Positions 57,214 through 64,000 of a stretch of 64,000 nucleotides of DNA are shown piece by piece. Under the pieces are notes generated by a model. It was not told where the DNA came from and made no database searches. It saw only the letters and a program-made list of their open reading frames with translations. Made by a program: the position numbers and the translations under genes. This DNA is from JASLDZ01 sp965199975 (GTDB lineage: Bacteria; Pseudomonadota; Alphaproteobacteria; Caulobacterales; Caulobacteraceae). Position 1 is the first letter of the stretch. Every line of letters begins with the position of its first letter. Location: the NCBI GenBank assembly GCA_965199975.1, contig OZ241340.1:3100001-3164000 (forward strand), read 5' to 3'.

Positions 57214-58145
57214 TCATTTCACCTGTTCAAGAGCTTCACGACGTTCATTTGTATATCTCTGATCAAGAACCTTTATGACCGTTGGATTGAGGTGGATAGG
57301 GTGATGGCCGATTGCAATTCGCCCTCCCGTGTACTCAGAACGAACGTCATATATTGCGTTGATAAGAGATCGATCATATTGTCTTGCGTCACCGCCCTCG
57401 GGAGGCGGGCCGATCCTGCGCACGGCCTCCGCGATTATGCGAGGAGCTTGCCCATGCTGGACCGACGCCGACCACACGGCGTTCTGGACTGGCCGGGACC
57501 TGCCCGCGATATCGAGACCTGTAGCCTTGCGCACATAATTGACGACGGGGGCTTAATGTGTCCGCTCGATGTAGGCGTGCTGCGCCAGAAAAAGACCATG
57601 CCTTCCTTCCCTGCAACTTCGTGCCAAGTCTTCGCGAAGTCTCCTGCAGCCGTGGTCGGATCCTTGCTCGCGAAGCGCGCCGCCCAGGGCAGGCCGTTGG
57701 CGCAGAGGAAGGCCTGAACTTGATGACCGCCCTTGGCTGAGCTCGCGAGCTGATAGGCTCCGTAAGAGACGCCGCCAGGATCGCTAACCCCTGTAGATAC
57801 GACACCGGCTGCTTCGGCTTCTTGTCCCGGACGAAAAGATGTCTCGTAGCGCATTGAGAGGTCGCCAAGGCGCGGACTCGCCGTCGGCGGCAAAGGGCCG
57901 CCCGGAGGTCCGGGCAGCGGTGGCGGCGGCGGTAATGGCGACTTGGGTACAGACCCACCCATCGGGGCTGGAATGCGCAGCGTGGTCCCCGCCCTGAGTT
58001 CGTCGGGGCGGAGGATGTGGTTGGCGCGTGCAAGCGCGTGCCAACTCAGGCCATTCTTCTGAGCGATGCTCGAGAGCGTCTCTCCTGGGCGGACCACGTG
58101 CGTGCGGCTAGCCCCCGCCCCTAACCCACCACCTTCGCCCATCAA
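57214..58145 (-). pseudogene. LysM plus lysozyme-like (VgrG-related/phage-type) protein, frameshift and nonsense
   Basis: If repaired, about 310 aa: a LysM domain (residues 14-58, HVVRPGETLSSIAQKNGLSW to LRAGTTLRIPAP), a Pro-rich hinge (PPPPPLPGPPGGP), then a domain with SDPGGVSYGAYQLASSA, AQHAYIERTH and GLDIAGRSRPVQNAVWSASVQHG, seen in phage and VgrG-related peptidoglycan-acting proteins. Two lesions split it. A T5 run at 57589-57593 should be T6 (giving VFFLAQHAY), and a TAA at 57553-57555 stands where Tyr is expected (ERTH-Tyr-APVV). The 3' half is A+T-richer than the chromosome average. The putative inhibitor gene follows after one base. Confidence 0.75.
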
Positions 58146-58230
58146 TGCCCCCTAAGCTAAGGAGAAGGCTCCGACACGGCGCGCTTAGGGTCAATACCGA
58201 GTGTTCAGCGGTGCTTCGATGCCCGTGAAG

Positions 58231-58707
58231 TCACCCTGAGGCCGCCCGCTCCAACCCCGCTACCTCCAGCTTCACCATCTCCTGCATCGCCGCGAACGCC
58301 CGGGCGGCGACGGCGGGGTCGGGGTCGTGGAGGAGGCGGGGGAGGGCCTCGGGGACGATCTGCCAGGGGACGCCCCAGCGGTCGCGCAGCCAGCCGCACT
58401 GGATCTCCGCGCCGCCGTCGTCGGTGAGGGCCGACCACAGGCGGTCGACCTCGGCCTGGTCGGGGCAGGTGACCGCGATGGAGGCGGCCATGCCGAAGTC
58501 GGCCGCGCGGCCGCCGTTCAGCCCCTGGTAGCGCTGGCCGGCCAGGGTGAACTCCACCAGCAGCGTCTCGCCGCCCGGCCCGCCCGGCCAGGGCCCCGGC
58601 GCGCGCAGCACGCGCTCCACCCGCGAGCCCGGCAGCAGCGACACGTAGAAGGCGACCGCCGCCTCCACGTCCGGCCCGAGCCAGAGGCAGGTGGCGACGG
58701 TGGTCAT
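58231..58707 (-). CDS. VOC family protein (PhnB-like)
   Basis: 158-aa vicinal-oxygen-chelate-fold protein of the PhnB/3-demethylubiquinone methyltransferase-like group. TCLWLGPDVEAAVAFYVSLLPG opens the first beta-alpha-beta repeat, and DFGMAASIAVTCPDQAEVDRLWSAL with CGWLRDRWGVPWQIVPEALPRLL closes the second. Enzymatic function of this group is mostly unproven. Single gene, with about 85 bp upstream to the LysM remnant and 27 bp to DUF2442. Confidence 0.9.
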   Translation of the reverse strand: MTTVATCLWLGPDVEAAVAFYVSLLPGSRVERVLRAPGPWPGGPGGETLLVEFTLAGQRYQGLNGGRAADFGMAASIAVTCPDQAEVDRLWSALTDDGGAEIQCGWLRDRWGVPWQIVPEALPRLLHDPDPAVAARAFAAMQEMVKLEVAGLERAASG

Positions 58708-58733
58708 GGGCGAGGCTCCTTCGCCGGTGGGCT

Positions 58734-58994
58734 TCAGCCGCGGGCGGACGCTGGGGCGCCGCGCAGCAGGCCTTCGGTGGAGAGGTCCTCGTCCACCTCC
58801 GGCCAGTGGATGCCGTAGCCGGCGCCGGCGGGCTCCCAGCGGGCGCGCTGCGCGGGCGTGGCGTCCAGCAGGCGCGGGTACCAGGCCAGGGGCGCGGCGA
58901 TGGTGCGGCCGTCCTTGAGGTCGACGATCAGCCGGTCGGCGTCGAAGCGCACGTCGGCCACGCGCTCGTCAGCTGCGGTCGCCAAAATACCCAT
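58734..58994 (-). CDS. DUF2442 domain protein
   Basis: 86 aa. The DUF2442 pattern is clear: VADVRFDADRLIVDLKDGR, then the signature PLAWYPRLLDATPAQRARWE and GIHWPEVDEDLSTEGLL. Start ATG 58994 lies 26 bp inside the upstream DUF4160 gene. DUF4160-DUF2442 couples recur in many bacteria and have been proposed as a toxin-antitoxin-like module; which part does what is not known. Confidence 0.88.
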   Translation of the reverse strand: MGILATAADERVADVRFDADRLIVDLKDGRTIAAPLAWYPRLLDATPAQRARWEPAGAGYGIHWPEVDEDLSTEGLLRGAPASARG

Positions 58995-59211
58995 GCCACG
59001 CCTCCAGGAGGTCGGCCCTGTGCTCTCGCACAAGCGCCAGTATGCGGGTGAGGTCGCGTGCAGGGTAGCCGAGGTTGCGCGCCAGCGCGACGGGCTGCAG
59101 CCAGACCTTGGCCGAGACATCGCCGCCGTCGACGTGGACGTGCGGCGGCTCGTTCGGCTCGTGGCTGTAGAAGTAGAGGCGCAAGCCGCCGACACGCAGG
59201 ACGGTCGGCAT
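58969..59211 (-). CDS. DUF4160 domain protein
   Basis: 80 aa. MPTVLRVGGLRLYFYSHEPNEPPHVHV is the diagnostic DUF4160 opening with its His-x-His, followed by AKVWLQPVALARNLGYPARDL. It is the upstream member of an overlapping DUF4160-DUF2442 pair. It lies 9 bp downstream of the thiC stop, so it is transcribed with thiC or from a promoter inside it. Confidence 0.88.
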   Translation of the reverse strand: MPTVLRVGGLRLYFYSHEPNEPPHVHVDGGDVSAKVWLQPVALARNLGYPARDLTRILALVREHRADLLEAWHGYFGDRS

Positions 59212-59220
59212 GTGCCTGTC

Positions 59221-61062
<1,842 letters not shown>

Positions 61063-61114
61063 CGGCGACCTTCCAAGCGGAGGGGCGGGCCGACGCCGGG
61101 CGGGGAGCGCCCGA

Positions 61115-61215
61115 AGGCGCCGGTTCCTCTCCCTTCGCCGGCATGACCCGGATCAGGTTCGGCGGGTCTCGGCCTCAGCCGACTCTCAGCCGCTCGCGCG
61201 CGGCCCCCCGGAGAA
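61115..61215 (-). promoter_or_regulatory. TPP riboswitch (THI element) upstream of thiC
   Basis: On the minus strand the leader contains the two diagnostic THI-box parts: GGCTGAGAGTCGGC (around 61168-61182) and GAACCTGATCCGGGTCATGCC (around 61140-61161, the pyrophosphate and pyrimidine sensor helices), followed by GGCGAAGGGAGAGG. It ends about 50-60 bp before the thiC ATG, which fits translational or transcriptional control by TPP. Confidence 0.93.
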
Positions 61216-61264
61216 CGAGTAGAGACTAGGCGATGGCGCGCGGCGCCACAACCGCCGCGCTCGC

Positions 61265-61864
61265 TCACACGCCCTGCAGCCCGAACTCCTGCACGATCCA
61301 GTCGTACACGGCCGGCGCCTTGGCGCGCACGTTCTCGCGGGTGAGGGGCGGGCGGGCCGCGCGGCCCCACAGGACGACGCTGGCGCACATGGCGAAGAAC
61401 TCGCCCGGGTTCTTCAGCATGTAGGCTTGCGGCGGGAAGGCGCTCGAGGCCTTGGTGGCGTCGTACAGCGCCAGGAGCTTGGGGTTGCGGCGGCCGAGCT
61501 TCTGGTCGTGGTAGGCGTGCAGGAGCTCGTGCAGCACCACAGGATTTTCCGGCGGGTCGACCTTGGCGGCGATCTGCACGCGGTGGTTCTCGAAGCTGTA
61601 GTCTCCCGCCCCGCCGCGGCTGGCCGGGATCACCGCCATGGCCACGGTGTGGAAGAAGGCCGCGATCTCGGGCTTGATCCTCACCGCGTCGACGATGTCG
61701 AGCTGGGCGCGCAGCGAGGCCTGCAGCTCCGGCGACAGCGGGCCGCCTATGTCGTCGGTGTCTATGCGCCAGCCATTGTAGGTGAAAGCGTCCGCGCGGG
61801 CCGCGCCGGCGATCAGGCTGAACGCCAGAGCGGCGAGCGCGGTCCGGCGGGTGGATGGGGTCAT
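61265..61864 (-). CDS. Secreted putative zinc metallopeptidase
   Basis: 199 aa. Signal peptide of about 24 residues (TALAALAFSLIAGAARA, cleavage before DAF). The mature part has the zincin motif HELLH at residues 112-116 in VVLHELLHAYHDQK and a Glu at 155 in NPGEFFA that could be the third ligand, as in gluzincins. It is short for a peptidase, and no named family was recognised beyond that. Likely periplasmic. It lies upstream of the TPP riboswitch on the same strand, 50 bp from it. Confidence 0.75.
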   Translation of the reverse strand: MTPSTRRTALAALAFSLIAGAARADAFTYNGWRIDTDDIGGPLSPELQASLRAQLDIVDAVRIKPEIAAFFHTVAMAVIPASRGGAGDYSFENHRVQIAAKVDPPENPVVLHELLHAYHDQKLGRRNPKLLALYDATKASSAFPPQAYMLKNPGEFFAMCASVVLWGRAARPPLTRENVRAKAPAVYDWIVQEFGLQGV

Positions 61865-62048
61865 GCGGGCGCTCCAGCCAGGCGGGCGCTAAGGAAAGCG
61901 GGCTCACGCGGGCGCCACAAGGGCGGGTTTCTATGCGTGCACTACGACATCGCCCGCGGGAACCGCACGGGCGCCATGCGCGATACGGCTTGGTCATCGC
62001 GGCGCCGCAAAGCTTGGCGACCGTGCGTCCGAGTTCCGGAGCCGTCCC

Positions 62049-62534
62049 ATGCGCCGCGCCGCCGCCTTCGCCGCCATCGCACTCCTCGCCCTTCCGGCGG
62101 TCGCCGCGGCCGCGGCCGGGGGGGAGGCGCAGCCGGTGTCCACCTCCGCGGGGCAGGACGACGCTTTCGCGCGGGCGACGGGCGACGCGCGCAACACGGT
62201 GGTGGTGCGCGCGGTGCGCCCGCCCTCGCCGCCCGGCGCGCTGCTCGTGGCCTCCACCGCGCCCGCCCAGGTGTTCGACGAGGACGAGGAGGGGCGCAAC
62301 ATCGACATGTTCATCAACGGCCCCGTGCGCCCGGCCCATCTGGGCGACGGCGAGCCGCCGCCTTGCGACGAGACCCCCCACGGCGAGGTGGGCGCCTCCA
62401 TCGGCGGCGGCTCGGGTGGCTATGGCGGAGGCGGCTACGCCACGGTGGTCAAGCCCGTGGCCCACTGCCACGGCGTGGTGGCGATCTCGGTGGCCGGTTC
62501 GGAGTTCGGCGGCGGCCGCCGGCGCGGCTGGTAG
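62049..62534 (+). CDS. Secreted hypothetical protein with Gly-rich segment
   Basis: 161 aa. Clear signal peptide (RAAAFAAIALLALPAVAAAAA). The mature protein has an acidic stretch (FDEDEEGRNIDMF), a Gly/Tyr-rich low-complexity segment (GGGSGGYGGGGYA, about residues 118-130) and two Cys (in PPPCDETP and AHCHGV) that may pair. No family recognised. Convergent with a small membrane protein gene; stops are adjacent. Confidence 0.6.
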   Translation: MRRAAAFAAIALLALPAVAAAAAGGEAQPVSTSAGQDDAFARATGDARNTVVVRAVRPPSPPGALLVASTAPAQVFDEDEEGRNIDMFINGPVRPAHLGDGEPPPCDETPHGEVGASIGGGSGGYGGGGYATVVKPVAHCHGVVAISVAGSEFGGGRRRGW

Positions 62535-62535
62535 C

Positions 62536-62766
62536 TCAGCGCCGCGCCGCGCCAGAGGGCGGCGGCGCGCGGTCGGGCCGGCCGGTGAAGCTCGACAGGC
62601 GCACCGGGTCGGCGCAGGCGCGCCACCGGTCGGTCCACCAGCGGCCGGAGCGCTCGCAGCGGTCGCGGGGGATCACATACAGGATCTGGTAGGTCCACAG
62701 GCCCACGCAGCACACGGCGAAGACCGTCAGGAAGATGTATTTAACGCGGGTGATCACGCGATCCAT
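62536..62766 (-). CDS. Small inner-membrane hypothetical protein
   Basis: 76 aa: one N-terminal membrane helix (YIFLTVFAVCCVGLWTYQILYVI, about residues 9-31), then a short exported or cytosolic part with RDRCERSGRWWTDRWRACADPVRL. The two Cys with a tryptophan pair between them recur in small alphaproteobacterial proteins of this shape. ATG 62766 is preferred to 62802. Function unknown. Divergent from etfB. Confidence 0.65.
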   Translation of the reverse strand: MDRVITRVKYIFLTVFAVCCVGLWTYQILYVIPRDRCERSGRWWTDRWRACADPVRLSSFTGRPDRAPPPSGAARR

Positions 62767-62884
62767 GCCCGCTGGTATGGGCGCCCGTTGACGCTGCGGC
62801 AAGCGCCGCCCGCCCCTTGACGCGGGCCGCCGTCACGCCTTTGTGCAGCGCAACCCCATAGAGACGCAGCCTCGAGGAACGTCG

Positions 62885-63634
62885 ATGAAGGTGCTCACGC
62901 CCGTCAAGCGGGTGATCGACTACAACGTGAAGGCGCGCGTGAAGGCGGACGGCTCGGGCGTGGACCTCGCCAACGTCAAGATGAGCATGAACCCCTTTGA
63001 CGAGATCGCCGTCGAGGAAGCCGTGCGCTTGAAGGAGAAGGGCGTCGCCACCGAGATCGTGGCCGTCTCCATCGGCCCGCAGCAGTGCCAGGAGACCCTG
63101 CGCACGGCGCTGGCCATGGGCGCCGACCGGGGAATCCTCGTCCTTACCGACCAGGACCTGGAGGCGCTGGCGGTGGCCAAGGTGCTGAAGGGCGTGGTGG
63201 AGGCCGAGGCGCCGCAACTCGTGCTGATGGGCAAGCAGGCCATCGACGGCGACAACAACGCCACCGGCCAGATGCTGGCGGCGCTGCTCAACCGGCCGCA
63301 GGCGACCTTCGCCTCCAAGCTCGAAGTCGCGGGCGACACGGCGACCGTCACCCGCGAGGTGGACGGCGGGCTGCAGACGCTGGAGGTGGCGCTGCCGGCG
63401 GTGGTCACCGTGGACCTGCGGCTGAACGAGCCGCGCTACGCGTCGCTGCCCAACATCATGAAGGCCAAGAAAAAGCCGATCGACCAGAAGACGCCGGCCG
63501 ACTTCGCCGCCGACACCGCGCCGCGCCTCACCACCGTGAAGGTGGCCGAGCCGCCCAAGCGCGCCGGCGGGATCAAGGTTGAAAGCGCCGCCGACCTCGT
63601 GATGAAGCTGAAGAACGAAGCGGGAGTGATCTGA
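62885..63634 (+). CDS. etfB: Electron transfer flavoprotein subunit beta
   Basis: 249-aa ETF beta subunit, which with EtfA carries electrons from acyl-CoA and related dehydrogenases to ETF-ubiquinone oxidoreductase. MKVLTPVKRVIDYNVKARVK opens the protein; MSMNPFDEIAVEEAVRLKEKG, the AMP-binding GKQAIDGDNNATGQMLAALL and the conserved PNIMKAKKKPI segment follow. ATG 62885 is used; an upstream in-frame codon at 62843 lies in the leader. etfA starts 2 bp after its stop. Confidence 0.97.
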   Translation: MKVLTPVKRVIDYNVKARVKADGSGVDLANVKMSMNPFDEIAVEEAVRLKEKGVATEIVAVSIGPQQCQETLRTALAMGADRGILVLTDQDLEALAVAKVLKGVVEAEAPQLVLMGKQAIDGDNNATGQMLAALLNRPQATFASKLEVAGDTATVTREVDGGLQTLEVALPAVVTVDLRLNEPRYASLPNIMKAKKKPIDQKTPADFAADTAPRLTTVKVAEPPKRAGGIKVESAADLVMKLKNEAGVI

Positions 63635-63636
63635 CC

Positions 63637-64000
63637 ATGGCCGTCCTCGTCATCGCCGACCACGACAACCAGTCGCTGCGCGACACCACGCTGAAGACGC
63701 TTTCCGCCGCCCAGGCGATCGGAGGCGACATCGACGTCTTGGTGGCGGGCTCCGGCGCGCAGGCCGCCGCCGACGCCGCCGCGAATGTCGCGGGCGTGCG
63801 CAAGGTGCTGCTGGTCGAGAGCGAGGCGCTGGGCCATGGGGTGGCCGAGGCGCTGGCCGACGCGGTCGTGCCGATGGCCGCCGGCTACGACGCGGTGCTG
63901 GCGCCCTCGACCTCGGCGGGCAAGAACGCCATGCCGCGGATTGCGGCGCTCCTGGACGTGTCGCCGATCTCGGACGTGATCGAGGTGGTGGACGCCAAGA
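63637..64000 (+). CDS. etfA: Electron transfer flavoprotein subunit alpha, N-terminal part (runs off the window end)
   Basis: First 121 codons of EtfA. AVLVIADHDNQSLRDTTLKTLSAAQ is the typical opening, followed by VAGSGAQAAADAAA and APSTSAGKNAMPRIAALLDV. The FAD-binding C-terminal domain lies beyond the window. Forms the etfBA operon with the gene 2 bp upstream. Confidence 0.95.
   Translation, partial: MAVLVIADHDNQSLRDTTLKTLSAAQAIGGDIDVLVAGSGAQAAADAAANVAGVRKVLLVESEALGHGVAEALADAVVPMAAGYDAVLAPSTSAGKNAMPRIAALLDVSPISDVIEVVDAK

Overview
The window is a chromosomal segment of a strongly G+C-rich alphaproteobacterium, most likely a member of the Caulobacterales (Caulobacter/Phenylobacterium type). 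Support comes from a class I lysyl-tRNA synthetase, a DUF1476 (F-ATPase zeta-type) protein, the alphaproteobacterial type of AddAB, the AmgK/MurU recycling pair, a PleC-like hybrid-free sensor kinase, and the sucCD-odhAB-lpd arrangement. The assignment is inferred from gene content; no rRNA or tRNA gene was seen. Genes are densely packed, often with 4-bp ATGA/GTGA start-stop overlaps.

Layout. 0-1.1 kb: xerC (cut by the window edge) and DUF484 on the minus strand. 1.3-10 kb: TCA-cycle block sucC-sucD-sucA-sucB-lpdA, with a VapBC toxin-antitoxin pair and its palindromic operator inserted between sucB and lpdA. 10-21.2 kb: a small conserved gene, an enoyl-CoA hydratase, a ferredoxin, then tsaE-amgK-murU-addB-addA-trxA. 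amgK carries a frameshift, and addB and addA form one uninterrupted 2218-codon frame. 21.2-21.9 kb is a gene-poor stretch with a possible decayed ORF. 21.9-29.6 kb: pdeM, DUF2189, zapE, class I lysRS, an NTF2-like protein, a histone-deacetylase-fold protein, ubiA and a HIT protein, plus a long imperfect palindrome after ubiA. 29.7-40.5 kb: purine genes purH, purQ, purS, purC and purB, interspersed with three small disordered proteins, an A+T-richer GT90 glycosyltransferase wedged between purS and purQ, a Kir channel, DUF1476 and a YqcI/DUF1989 pair. 40.5-55.4 kb: an MFS transporter, a GST, a DbpA-like helicase, a PleC-like kinase, pepN, a GT4 glycosyltransferase, a FAD monooxygenase and glnE. 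55.4-58.2 kb is an eroded region: a 640-bp gene-free stretch, an AIM24 gene with three frameshifts, and a LysM/lysozyme-like gene (frameshift plus nonsense codon) followed by an LprI-type putative lysozyme inhibitor. 58.2-64 kb: VOC, DUF2442/DUF4160, thiC under a TPP riboswitch, a secreted putative zinc peptidase, small hypotheticals, and etfB-etfA (etfA cut by the edge).

How it works together. Most of the window is core metabolism: succinyl-CoA and 2-oxoglutarate oxidation, de novo purine synthesis, thiamine pyrimidine synthesis (TPP is also the SucA cofactor), ubiquinone prenylation, and electron transfer from acyl-CoA dehydrogenases. It also carries DNA-break repair and wall recycling genes. 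The accessory signals are the VapBC insert, the GT90 insert, the three-gene hydrophilin-like cassette and the lysozyme-like/LprI locus. No complete new system is demonstrated. The best candidates for follow-up are the AddB-AddA fused frame, the lysozyme-like/inhibitor pair, and the YqcI-DUF1989 couple. Several frame disruptions are single-base and lie in or beside short homopolymers, so sequence error must be excluded before they are treated as biology.
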